Shown here in pieces: positions 19,925 to 28,751 of a stretch of DNA of 64,000 nt. This DNA comes from Smittia aterrima (lineage: Eukaryota > Arthropoda > Insecta > Diptera > Chironomidae). Numbering within the stretch: the first letter of the stretch is position 1; each line of letters starts with the position of its first letter. The notes beneath the pieces are model-generated. The model ran no database searches. It saw only the letters and a program-made list of their open reading frames with translations, and was not told where the DNA came from. A program made the translations under genes and the position numbers. The stretch covers positions 26,226,001 to 26,290,000 of the forward strand of contig CP093831.1 of the NCBI GenBank assembly GCA_033063855.1, in the 5' to 3' direction.

Positions 19925-20397
19925 TCTAATAATAATAAGAATTGGCTTGGTGTGAAACTCTGTCTTTCTGTGGCGTCACGCTCGACTTGAGCGCAACTGG
20001 TGGCGAAAAAATGAACTAAGCGTCGCTGTGCATGAAACCAAAACTTGGGAAAATTTCGGGAAAACTTCGGAAAGACTTGGGAAAATTTTGGAAAAACTCG
20101 GAAAAATTTTGGAAAAACTTCGGGAAAACTTCGGAAAACTCGGGAAAATTTTGGAAAAACTTCGGGAAAAGTCGGGAAAACTTCGGAAAACTCGGGAAAA
20201 TTTTGGAAAAACTTCGGGAAAAGTCGGGAAAACTTCGGAAAACTCGGGAAAATTTTGGGAAAACTTCGGAAAAACTTCGGGAAAAGTCGGGAAAATTTTA
20301 GAAAAACTTCGGGAAAAGTCGGGAAAACTTCGAAAAAACTCGGTAAACTCGAAGAGATTCGTTTTGACGGGTGGCGAAGCCGCCCGGGGCAAACTAG
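19925..20397 (+). mobile_element. Helitron-like element, copy 2
   Basis: It starts TCTAATAATAATAAGAATTG (19925) and ends with a hairpin GGGTGGC-GAA-GCCGCCC (20369-20385), then GGGGCAAACTAG (CTAG at 20394-20397), then T. A 5' TC, a 3' hairpin about 9 nt before CTRR, and a following T fit Helitrons. The base before TC is G rather than the expected A. The body is a purine-rich tandem repeat. There is no replicase gene. It shares both ends with 10765-11454. Confidence 0.6.
20040..20345. repeat. Purine-rich tandem repeat, 52-bp period
   Basis: Built from AACTTCGGGAAAA and AACTCGGGAAAATTTTGG words. The phrase TTCGGGAAAAGTCGGGAAAA recurs at 20161 and 20213, giving a 52-bp period. It creates long ORFs on both strands in several frames at once, a sign of repeat structure rather than genes. 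It lies inside Helitron-like copy 2. Confidence 0.9.
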
Positions 20398-20749
20398 TTA
20401 GAAATAATTATGATAATCGTTCGAACGACTCCTCCAAACAAATGTAAATTCCTTTTAATCCAGCATCTTGGTAACTTCAAAAAATCACTGTAATTTTATC
20501 AACTAACAATTTGTTATTATGTTAAACACTTCTATCAAATATTTTACATCAGGGCTCGGCAGCGCGGCTAATTTTGTGAAGCGCTACAGAGAAATCGCTT
20601 TATAGTGCTCTAATAGCTACTCCTCCAGAGCTCTACTATAACCTCCTTTAATTGTCCATCTCAATAATTTAGTTAAAATTCTGTATTTTCATGTTAAGTA
20701 CGCAAATCGTATAAACTCTGTATTTGTGTTTGACTCTTATATTATTTTA

Positions 20750-20810
20750 AGAACATTCAAACCTGCAATTACTACATCATAACATGTAAATTGTCTCTGA
20801 AAATCAACTA
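20750..20810 (-). pseudogene. Hsp70: Tiny Hsp70 relic (ATPase-domain piece)
   Basis: The run GAACATTCAAACCTGCAATT...TGTAAATTGTCTCTGAAAATCA matches the part of the Hsp70 genes that encodes the QRQ(S/F)TKDAGAIAGLNVL region (compare 18677-18732). Substitutions and an indel break the frame. The surrounding 20400-20967 sequence is otherwise unrecognisable, so a further Hsp70 copy probably once stood here. Confidence 0.7.
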
Positions 20811-20967
20811 GTGTTTACGATTTAAAACTAAGAATTCCGATTAAAATCAATTGAACTAAATTTATTCACAGTTATACCAAGAAACTCAACAACCTTCGTC
20901 TTAACTACATAGACGAAATGATAATTAGATCGGCTTTCGCTAGCAATGTCCTGAAACTTAATTGAAA

Positions 20968-22788
20968 TTACTTGGCAAAGATTGGATTGCAAATAAGTTG
21001 AATATTTTGTAGTCGATCTTCAAACTCTTCTTTCTCAGCGAGTTTGTTCGATTCTAGCCAAGCGAGTTCTGTTGAACATATATCACGAACAATCTTCTTG
21101 TCCTCTTCAGTCAATTTGTTTCCTCGAGCATCTTCAACTGCTTGTTTGCTTTGGAAGATATAATTTTCCATTGAAATGCGTGCCTGGATACGCTTTTGCT
21201 GTTTCTCGTCTTCGTCTCGATATTTTTCAGCTTCTAACAACATTTGCTCGATGTCACATTGAGACAAGCGGCCACTGTCATTTCTAATCGTAATTTTCTC
21301 TTCCTTGCCAGTCGAATTATCCTTTGCGGAGACATTTAAGATTCCATTTGCGTCGATGTCAAATGTAACTTCCATCTTAGCAACACCGATTGGCGCTGGT
21401 GTAATGCCAGTGAGCACAAAAGATCCGAGCAAATTATTGTCTTTAGTAAAACCACGTTCACCTTCAAAAACTTTGATTTTGAATTCTGTTTGGTTTTCGT
21501 TTACTGTTGTGAAAGTTTTTTTTTGCTTGCAAGGAATCTTTGAGTTACGTTCGATTATTTTCGAAAATACTCCACCAACTAATTCGATTCCCAAAGACAA
21601 AGGAGTTACATCAATCAATAAAACGTCTTGAATTTGAGAACTTGCATCTCCATGCAAAATCGCAGCTTGAACTGCAGCACCATAGGCAACGGCTTCGTCA
21701 GCATTCATCGATAAGTTCAATTGCTTACCGTTGAAGAAATCTTCAAGCAACTTTTGAATCCTTAGAATTCTTGTTGAGCCTCCGACCAAAACCACATCAT
21801 CAATCTGCCCCTTGTCCATCTTAGCGTCAGCTAAAGCTTTCTCAACTGGTACTAAAGTAGATTTGAAAAGATCCATGTTCATGTCTTCGAACCGAACTCG
21901 TGAAATCATTGTGCGGAAGTCAATCCCGTCATGCAAAGCATCAATTTCGATTGGAGCTTCACTGGATGATGACAAAATTCGCTTCGCTCTCTCACATGCT
22001 GTTCTCAATCGTTGCAAAGCTCGATCATTTCCATTTAAATCTGTCTTGTGCTTGTTTTTGAATTCTTCGATAAAATGTTTGACTAATCGATTATCAAAAT
22101 CTTCTCCTCCAAGATGAGTGTCACCGCCTGTTGCAATGACCTCGAACAAAGATCCTTCTTTGATGTTTAAGATAGAGACGTCAAACGTTCCGCCACCAAG
22201 GTCAAAAATCAAAACATTTTTAGCTCCCTTCAAGTTCTTGTCTAACCCATAAGCCAGTGCAGCTGCAGTTGGTTCGTTAATGATTTGTAATATATTCAAA
22301 CCTGCAATAGCTCCTGCATCTTTTGTAGATTGCCTTTGAGCATCATTGAAATAAACAGGAACTGTGATAACAGCATCGGTGACTTTAGTTCCCAAAAACA
22401 ATTCAGCGGTTTTTTTCATTTTGGCAAGAACCATCGAGCTGATTTCTTCTGGAGAAATTTTTTTGGTTTCTCCTTTGAACTCGATTTGAACCATTGGCTT
22501 TTCGCAATCGTTAACTACTTCAAATGGCCAATGCTTCATGTCAGCTTGAATATGCTCATCATCAAAGCGACGTCCGATCAAACGTTTAGCATCAAATACT
22601 GTGTTCTGAGGGTTCATTGCAACTTGATTCTTAGCAGCATCACCGACGAGTCGTTCTGTTTCGTTGAATGCAACATAACTCGGAGTTGTTCTATTTCCCA
22701 ATTCGTTAGCGATGATCTCAACTTTGCCATGCTGATAAACTCCAACGCAGCAGTAAGTTGTGCCAAGATCTATTCCGATTGCTGACAT
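20968..22788 (-). CDS. Hsp70: Hsp70-like protein, 606 aa, no EEVD tail
   Basis: An intact single-exon Hsp70. The ATPase domain has GIDLGTTY, IINEPTAAALAYGLDKNLKG, FDLGGGTFDVS and VVLVGGSTRILR. The beta domain includes GVFSKIIERNSKIPCKQKK and FDIDANGILNVSAKDNSTGK. One lid ends LICNPIFAK. It stops immediately after the lid, without the GGxP tail or EEVD. From about residue 190 to 390 it is nearly identical to the 24025 and 12260 copies, while its beta domain (about 400-460) differs clearly. That region contacts substrates, so clients may differ. A conserved promoter block lies directly upstream. Confidence 0.94.
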   Translation of the reverse strand: MSAIGIDLGTTYCCVGVYQHGKVEIIANELGNRTTPSYVAFNETERLVGDAAKNQVAMNPQNTVFDAKRLIGRRFDDEHIQADMKHWPFEVVNDCEKPMVQIEFKGETKKISPEEISSMVLAKMKKTAELFLGTKVTDAVITVPVYFNDAQRQSTKDAGAIAGLNILQIINEPTAAALAYGLDKNLKGAKNVLIFDLGGGTFDVSILNIKEGSLFEVIATGGDTHLGGEDFDNRLVKHFIEEFKNKHKTDLNGNDRALQRLRTACERAKRILSSSSEAPIEIDALHDGIDFRTMISRVRFEDMNMDLFKSTLVPVEKALADAKMDKGQIDDVVLVGGSTRILRIQKLLEDFFNGKQLNLSMNADEAVAYGAAVQAAILHGDASSQIQDVLLIDVTPLSLGIELVGGVFSKIIERNSKIPCKQKKTFTTVNENQTEFKIKVFEGERGFTKDNNLLGSFVLTGITPAPIGVAKMEVTFDIDANGILNVSAKDNSTGKEEKITIRNDSGRLSQCDIEQMLLEAEKYRDEDEKQQKRIQARISMENYIFQSKQAVEDARGNKLTEEDKKIVRDICSTELAWLESNKLAEKEEFEDRLQNIQLICNPIFAK

Positions 22789-23010
22789 TTTTGCTTTACC
22801 CTTAACTTTTTAAATTAATTTAGTTTTGACTTGTATCCTACTCGACATTTGAGTTGAAACTGAATATTTTTTCGTCGAAACTCTCGCAATTAATACGAAA
22901 ACAGCGATATCGCCAAGAGCTTTATCGATAAAGTAAATGATATATAAAAGCTGATAACAATATTCGAAGAAAAACTCAATTTTTTTCAGAAACACTTATA
23001 TTTTCCTTGA
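22789..23010 (-). promoter_or_regulatory. Conserved 5' flank of Hsp70 copy
   Basis: It has the same order as the other three flanks: a leader of about 130-150 bp, TATA-like GATATATAAAAG near 22939-22950, CTGATAACAATATTC at 22951-22965, then ATTCGAAGAAAAACTC. The near-identity is confined to about 220 bp and fades beyond. Confidence 0.55.
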
Positions 23011-23029
23011 CAACATTTTTTTGAGTTTC

Positions 23030-23253
23030 TAAAGGCTACGACATTTTTGTTCTCAAAGTTTATCGCATTTAATAGTAACATCGATAAAATTTCGCAAGGC
23101 GAAAATATTGAAGCGGATAATGAATATAAATTTCCTAACAGTTTTCGAAGAAACTCTGGATGATAAAAATTTACCAACGACTAATTAGAAGGTGCAAAGA
23201 GCACTTCAGATAACATAATACAAATGGCCACTTTTCCGCGATAAGTTTTTTGT
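23030..23253. repeat. Duplicated intergenic block (copy B)
   Basis: This is the partner of 19680-19909. It contains TTTTCGAAGAAACTC and the shared GAAGGTGCAAAGAGCACTTC and ATAATACAAATGGCC stretches. See copy A for interpretation. Confidence 0.7.
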
Positions 23254-24024
23254 AACAAGATACGAATGGTAAGCGATTAACGACTTCTAGTTCGCAAGAA
23301 GTCTTGAACAAATTTAAAACTGTTAGGTTAATTTAAGGCTTAAAGTTTTAGCAGAAATTAGTTGATGTTACACGCTTGAAAATTAACTTTTCTCAGATTG
23401 CATGACAAATAAAAATTCATCTTTCAGGGATCAAAATAGCAAGTGACTTCTTTTAAAAAATCTGTCCCTCCGTCCAAAACAACGCCACATTTTTTAATTT
23501 TCTCGACGTTTCAGACATTATATTACGAAACGAAGAAAGCTTGCGAACTCAGTTTTGGTGTGCTGGCCATACGAAATATACTTAATTGAGATAGTTAACA
23601 GCCCAGCCCCTCCCATGCTGGTGCTAACAAGAGTAAGAAATCGAAAACGAAGAGCTGCGAGCTCATCTGAAAATTCAATGAATCATTTTGTTTAGAAAAA
23701 CATTCAAAAAGAAAAGAAAATAATATGTGATTTTCATTGCTACAATTTTTAGGTTGATGAGAATTATCAACTATCAACCTTTTTCGGCTTTATAGTTATT
23801 CTAAACAAGAAGAACATTAAAATGTTCCAGAGTTTGACTGGCGAAAAGCCAGAATTTCTGGCCCAGAAATATTTTTAATCGGAATCATAGTATTTGAAAT
23901 ATTTTATTTCTCATTATAAATTTTTAAAACATTGAAATTTATATTCTCTGGTAATAATCTAATGTGTTTATGCAAAAAAACTGAATTTTAGTGATTAACA
24001 AAAAAAAACTGTTTCAATTAAAAA
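23254..24024. other. Intergenic, nothing recognised
   Basis: About 770 bp of AT-rich DNA. Only chance-length ORFs are present. The right edge (about 23940-24024) is the likely 3' UTR of the minus-strand Hsp70 at 24025. Confidence 0.5.
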
Positions 24025-25851
24025 TCATTTCAATTTCATGATGACTGAACTGCAAATTTGTTTAATTTTAATCAAACGATCTTCGAATTCTTTTTTTTCA
24101 TCGAGTCTGTTCAAATCAAGAAATGCGAGTTCTGTTGAACATATATCGAGAACGATGTTTTTTTCATTTTCACTTAATAAGTTTTCTCGAGCACCTTTAA
24201 CGTCTTGAATGCATTGAAGGACGTAATTTTCCAATGAATTGCGTGCCTGGATACGCTTTTCCTGTTTCTCGTCTTCGTATCGATATTTTTCAGCTTCTAA
24301 CAACATTCGTTCAATGTCAGCTGTAGACAAACGGCCACTTTCATTTCTAATCGTTATTTTCTTTTCATTGCCAGTCGAATTATCCTTTGCAGAGACATTC
24401 AAGATTCCATTTGCGTCGATGTCAAATGTAACATATATTTTAGGTATGTGGCGAGGCGCTGGTGGGATACCAGTAAGAACGAAAGTTCCAAGCAAATTAT
24501 TGTCTTTAATCAAAGGACGTTCACCTTCATAAACTCCTATGTTCATAGATGTTTGGTTGTCGCAAAAGGTTGTGTAATCTTTCATTCTTTTGCAGGGAAT
24601 TTTTGAGTTGCGTTCAATTATTTTTGAAAATAGTCCACCAGTCACATCAGTTCCTAAAGACAATGGAGTTACATCAATCAACAAAACGTCTTGAATCTGT
24701 GAACTGGAATCTCCATGTAGGATTGCAGCTTGAACTGCAGCACCATAGGCAACGGCTTCGTCAGCATTCATCGACAAGTTCAATTGCTTACCGTTGAAGA
24801 AATCTTCAAGCAACTTTTGAATCTTTAGAATTCTTGTTGAGCCTCCGACCAAAACCACATCATCAATCTGCCCCTTGTCCATCTTAGCGTCAGCTAAAGC
24901 TTTCTCAACTGGTACTAAAGTAGATTTGAAGAGATCCATGTTCATGTCTTCGAACCGAACTCGTGAAATCATTGTGCGGAAGTCAATCCCTTCATGCAAA
25001 GCATCAATTTCGATTGGAGCTTCACTGGATGATGACAAAATTCGCTTCGCTCTCTCACATGCTGTTCTCAATCGTTGCAAAGCTCGATCATTTCCATTTA
25101 AATCTGTCTTGTGCTTGTTTTTGAATTCTTCGATAAAATGTTTGACTAATCGATTATCAAAATCTTCTCCTCCAAGATGAGTGTCACCGCCTGTTGCAAT
25201 GACCTCGAACAAAGATCCTTCTTTGATGTTTAAGATGGAGACGTCAAACGTTCCGCCACCAAGGTCAAAAATCAAAACATTTTTAGCTCCCTTCAAGTTC
25301 TTGTCTAACCCGTAAGCCAATGCAGCTGCAGTTGGTTCGTTAATGATTTTTAATACATTCAAACCTGCAATGGCTCCAGCATCTTTTGTAGATTGTCTCT
25401 GAGAATCATTGAAATAAACAGGAACTGTGATGACAGCATCGGTGACTTTTGTTCCCAAAAATGATTCAGCGGTTTTTTTCATTTTAGCAAGAACCATCGA
25501 GCTGATTTCTTCTGGAGAAATTTTCTTGATTTCTCGTCTGAACTCAATTTGAACCATTGGCTTTTTGGAATCGTTGATCACTTTGAATGGCCAATGCTTC
25601 ATGTCAGCTTGAATATTCTTATCATCAAAGCGACGTCCAATCAAACGTTTAGCATCAAAGATTGTATTCTGAGGGTTCATTGCAACTTGATTCTTAGCTG
25701 CATCACCGACGAGTCGCTCTGTTTCGTTGAATGCAACATAACTCGGAGTTGTTCTATTTCCCAACTCGTTAGCGATAATCTCAACTTTGCCATGCTGATA
25801 AACTCCAACGCAGCAGTAAGTTGTGCCAAGATCTATTCCGATTGCTGACAT
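24025..25851 (-). CDS. Hsp70: Hsp70-like protein, 608 aa, no EEVD tail
   Basis: An intact intronless Hsp70 with the full ATPase domain (GIDLGTTY, IINEPTAAA, DLGGGTFDVS, VVLVGGSTRILKIQ), a beta domain with FDIDANGILNVSAKDNSTGN, and one lid ending QICSSVIMKLK. There is no EEVD or GGxP tail. The middle of the ATPase domain is almost identical in DNA to the 20968 copy (24875-25180 against 21812-22117), whereas the segment at residues 400-460 (TDVTGGLFSKII, YTTFCDNQTSMN) is its own. The first Met aligns with all paralogs and lies about 150 bp from the TATA-like site. Confidence 0.94.
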   Translation of the reverse strand: MSAIGIDLGTTYCCVGVYQHGKVEIIANELGNRTTPSYVAFNETERLVGDAAKNQVAMNPQNTIFDAKRLIGRRFDDKNIQADMKHWPFKVINDSKKPMVQIEFRREIKKISPEEISSMVLAKMKKTAESFLGTKVTDAVITVPVYFNDSQRQSTKDAGAIAGLNVLKIINEPTAAALAYGLDKNLKGAKNVLIFDLGGGTFDVSILNIKEGSLFEVIATGGDTHLGGEDFDNRLVKHFIEEFKNKHKTDLNGNDRALQRLRTACERAKRILSSSSEAPIEIDALHEGIDFRTMISRVRFEDMNMDLFKSTLVPVEKALADAKMDKGQIDDVVLVGGSTRILKIQKLLEDFFNGKQLNLSMNADEAVAYGAAVQAAILHGDSSSQIQDVLLIDVTPLSLGTDVTGGLFSKIIERNSKIPCKRMKDYTTFCDNQTSMNIGVYEGERPLIKDNNLLGTFVLTGIPPAPRHIPKIYVTFDIDANGILNVSAKDNSTGNEKKITIRNESGRLSTADIERMLLEAEKYRYEDEKQEKRIQARNSLENYVLQCIQDVKGARENLLSENEKNIVLDICSTELAFLDLNRLDEKKEFEDRLIKIKQICSSVIMKLK

Positions 25852-26075
25852 TTTTTCTTCACTCTTAAACTTTTGAAATTAATCTGGTTTCGACTTGTAT
25901 CCTCGACATTTGAGTTGAAACTGAATATTTTTTCGTCGAAACTCTCGCAATTAATACGAAAACAGCGATATCGCCAATAGCTTTTCTATAAAGTAAATGA
26001 TATATAAGAGCTGATAACAATATTCTTAGAAAAACTCAATTTTCTTTCGAAACACTTATACATCCCTTGATAAAA
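25852..26075 (-). promoter_or_regulatory. Conserved 5' flank of Hsp70 copy
   Basis: TATA-like GATATATAAGAG (near 25999-26010) and CTGATAACAATATTC (26011-26025), in the same order as in the other flanks. On the plus strand the TATA is closer to consensus than on the coding strand. Farther out, 26150-26270 resembles 35150-35235 upstream of the 34.9-kb pseudogene (AGCAATTAAATATTTTCA, then CATAG-TAATAA). Confidence 0.5.
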
Positions 26076-26275
26076 GTTTTTGCGGTTTTAATCTATTTTG
26101 TTTCTTGTTAAATTTTTTATAAAATGTTTAGCTAAATGACACATCAATTCTTCTTGAACTTCTGCAACCATTAAAAAATACTGTCTTTTTTATGTGTTTA
26201 TATTTTTCTGTCTTTTGAAAACTAAAAGAAAGAGAGCAATTAAATATTTTCAATCTTTTTCATAGTTAATAATAT

Positions 26276-27011
26276 ACGAGGGACAAACCGAAATTATCGG
26301 GTCTCTAGTACTTCCCGCTAATCTAGCACAAAACTTAAGTTGTTTACAAAAAATATTTGAGTTAGTTAGCGCAAAACTGCTTACAGAATAGAAATCCGTC
26401 GATTAGTTCGGTCACAGTGAATTATTGAAGTTGTCAAGCCGCCGGCGAAAATGGAATTGACCCGAGAAAATTTTCGCTCGATGATTTACTATGACTTTCG
26501 ATCTGGAATGACTCAACAACAAAGCATCGAACGACTTTCTTCTGCTTTTGGTGATGAAGCACCATCAAAATCAATTGTTTAGAGATGGTTTGCTGAATTT
26601 AATTTTGGACGGTCCAGTCTCAGTCACGCTTCCGGTGCAGGTCGACCAAAAACAGCGATCACTCCAGAAAACATCAATGCTGTGCAAAAACTAATAGAAG
26701 AAGATCGACACATCACCTATCAGGAGATTCGTACATCCTTAGGCATTGGAATGACTGCAATTCAAAAGATCCTGCACGAAGAATTCTGGGGGAGAAAATT
26801 AATTTCCCGCTGGGTGCCGCATAATTTGAGCGAAGAGCAAAAAGCGGCTCGCGTCACTTGGTGCAAAGCAACTTTGGAACGATTCAATGGAGGAGCTTCA
26901 AATCTCGTTTACGACGTGGTGAGTGGTGACGAAACATGGATTTATTCATATGAACCCGACAGCAAAAGGCAATCAATAGTTTGGTCGTTCCAAACGTATT
27001 GTTGGAAATAG
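26276..27011 (+). mobile_element. Truncated mariner transposase copy
   Basis: A probable left TIR (CGAGGGACAAACCGAAATTA, next to TA) is followed by an ATG at 26451 and a mariner transposase (MELTRENFRSMIYYDF, then the GRPKTAIT linker, SLGIGMTAIQKIL, and RWVPHNLSEEQK). An in-frame TAG at 26580-26582 replaces what is usually a Tyr before RWFAEF. Only the first catalytic Asp (SGDETW) is left; the sequence loses homology after VWSFQ and stops at 27009. The second and third catalytic acids and the right TIR are missing, so this copy is inactive. Confidence 0.85.
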
Positions 27012-27089
27012 CGACAAGAAGATAATTTTAGTGAGAAAAGTAGAGTCGACGTTGAAGGTTCTTGGGACAATCCTACTTTAATACTAAAA

Positions 27090-27527
27090 ATGAAAATATT
27101 TTTTTATCTAATTTTGGAAAAAGCTTTATCAACTGAACTATCAAATCAGGGAAACGAATTTTTATTGTCGATGTTTTTAAATGACACATTCAATAATTTT
27201 GAACTGCAGACGAGCTATAGGGAAATTTTTGAAAGTCACAAACCTGTTCTTTCTACCCAGATTTTGAAGAATGTTTGCCTACGCTCAGACGGAAGAGTTC
27301 AAAACGAATTTTGTAAAGATAGAAGACGTTGGGTCAAAAAGACGTTTGATCAGTTCTGGCGATTTGCTTATGGACTTGAAATTGAGAATTTAAACTTGAT
27401 TGCTCATGATTTGCTTGATCAACGTTTGGCGCTTCCACATTTCCAGCATTTTGTGTTTGAACTCATTCAGTTTGAACTGCGCATCTGTGGGGCAAATCGT
27501 GTATTCAAATCTCATGAGCTCAAATGA
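27090..27527 (+). CDS. Unrecognised 145-residue ORF
   Basis: ATG at 27090, stop at 27525-27527. It is rich in Phe, Leu and Arg, with no signal peptide, membrane segment or domain I recognise. The composition (e.g. KDRRRWVKKTFDQFWRF, ALPHFQHFVFELIQFELRI) looks protein-like rather than random, so it could be an exon or a decayed gene next to the broken mariner. There is no clear promoter or splice context. Treat it as hypothetical. Confidence 0.3.
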   Translation: MKIFFYLILEKALSTELSNQGNEFLLSMFLNDTFNNFELQTSYREIFESHKPVLSTQILKNVCLRSDGRVQNEFCKDRRRWVKKTFDQFWRFAYGLEIENLNLIAHDLLDQRLALPHFQHFVFELIQFELRICGANRVFKSHELK

Positions 27528-28509
27528 GTTTTACTTTTTCAAAGAGGTATTTTGTTGACTAATGCATTACGAGATAGATATGTATGTACATGTGTTTAGT
27601 TACTTAGTTACCTAACTAGTCACTCAATATTCATACAATAATTGTTTGAACAATAATTGAACTTTTTCACTTGATACTATCCGAAATAATTAAGTTTTGA
27701 TTGAATTCGATTGAGGTATTTACAAGTATGACGCGCTGCCTAAATAAATATTTGGCTTGAAATTTCCGTTATTGTTTGAATTTAGTATCACTAATTAATT
27801 AGTATTGGTTATTATTATAAAACTTTTAAACAAAAATAAACATTGATAAATGAGCTTTATTTGTGTGTTTTTAGTTTTCCGAAATTCGTCTTAACACTTG
27901 AGATATTTGAAATTAAAAACATTTGTAGTGAGTGCCTAAATATATTTTTGGCGCACTGTACGAAATTCCATAGCAGAAATATTGAACTCCGCAGAATATC
28001 GCCAAGATCGTTCAACAAAAGTTTCGATATAATTTTTTAAAAAAAGGACGTAGATATAGCATGTAATCATTTTTTATTGAAAAGATCTGACCTTCGACGA
28101 TAGTTTAAAACTCTCCAAGTAACAATAATTCTTCGTGAAATTTATGCTTTGATTAGTTTAGGAACTAATGTCCGCTATTTAGGCCTTTTTTACAGGCTTT
28201 TACAAATCGATCCACACTGAGTAATATAAAAGTTTAAAATTCCGTTTGCAAACGTCAGATGTCTTCCAATGAGTCAATCTATTGAATTAATATACTCTCG
28301 AGCCTCTAATAAGTTGCTAACATACGAAAAACGCGGAATTTTCTAGTCACCCTCGTAAATCTGATATACAGTTCTAAAAGCAACACTCCCAGAATCTATA
28401 TTGGCATTAAATTAGCTTTTTATAATTTTATTACCTTCGCGAAGCTTTTCGAATCGGAAAATAGAAATAAATTAATGGCTCTTTGAAATTTGATTTACCG
28501 TCATTGTCA
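27528..28509. other. Intergenic, nothing recognised
   Basis: About 980 bp, AT-rich, with no supported gene, RNA or repeat. Confidence 0.5.
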
Positions 28510-28517
28510 GGTTAGTT

Positions 28518-28624
28518 CAAGGGGAAAATAACTGCAGTAAAAGTATGATTTAGTAAAACTTTTACTGCAGCAGTAAAAGTTTTACTAAATCATACTTTTA
28601 CTGCAGTTATTTTCCCCTTGCTTG
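28518..28624. mobile_element. Palindromic hAT-like MITE with 8-bp TSD
   Basis: 28518-28620 is a perfect palindrome: two 51-bp arms around a single base, starting CAAGGGGAAAATAACTGCAG. Four extra bases (CTTG) follow. The 8-bp GGTTAGTT stands on both sides (28510-28517 and 28625-28632). An 8-bp duplication and ends of the CAnnG type are typical of hAT elements. It belongs to the same family as 29229-29735, here reduced to its two ends. Confidence 0.88.
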
Positions 28625-28751
28625 GGTTAGTTTTTAAAAAAAAAATCTTTTAATTTTTTATTCCAAATGCTGAATCTTTTCTGAAACTTTTAATTTTTTT
28701 ATTGAAACCCCAGAATGGAAACATTTGTCGCACGTTGACGAGTTTCGTTAA

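Noticed and set aside
20028..20447. Long overlapping ORFs on both strands (up to 139 codons)
   Set aside because: They arise from the GGGAAAA-type tandem repeat: several frames on both strands are open at once and the peptides are simple repeats.
26451..27011. Functional mariner transposase
   Set aside because: It has an in-frame TAG at 26580 and lacks the second and third catalytic acids and the right inverted end.
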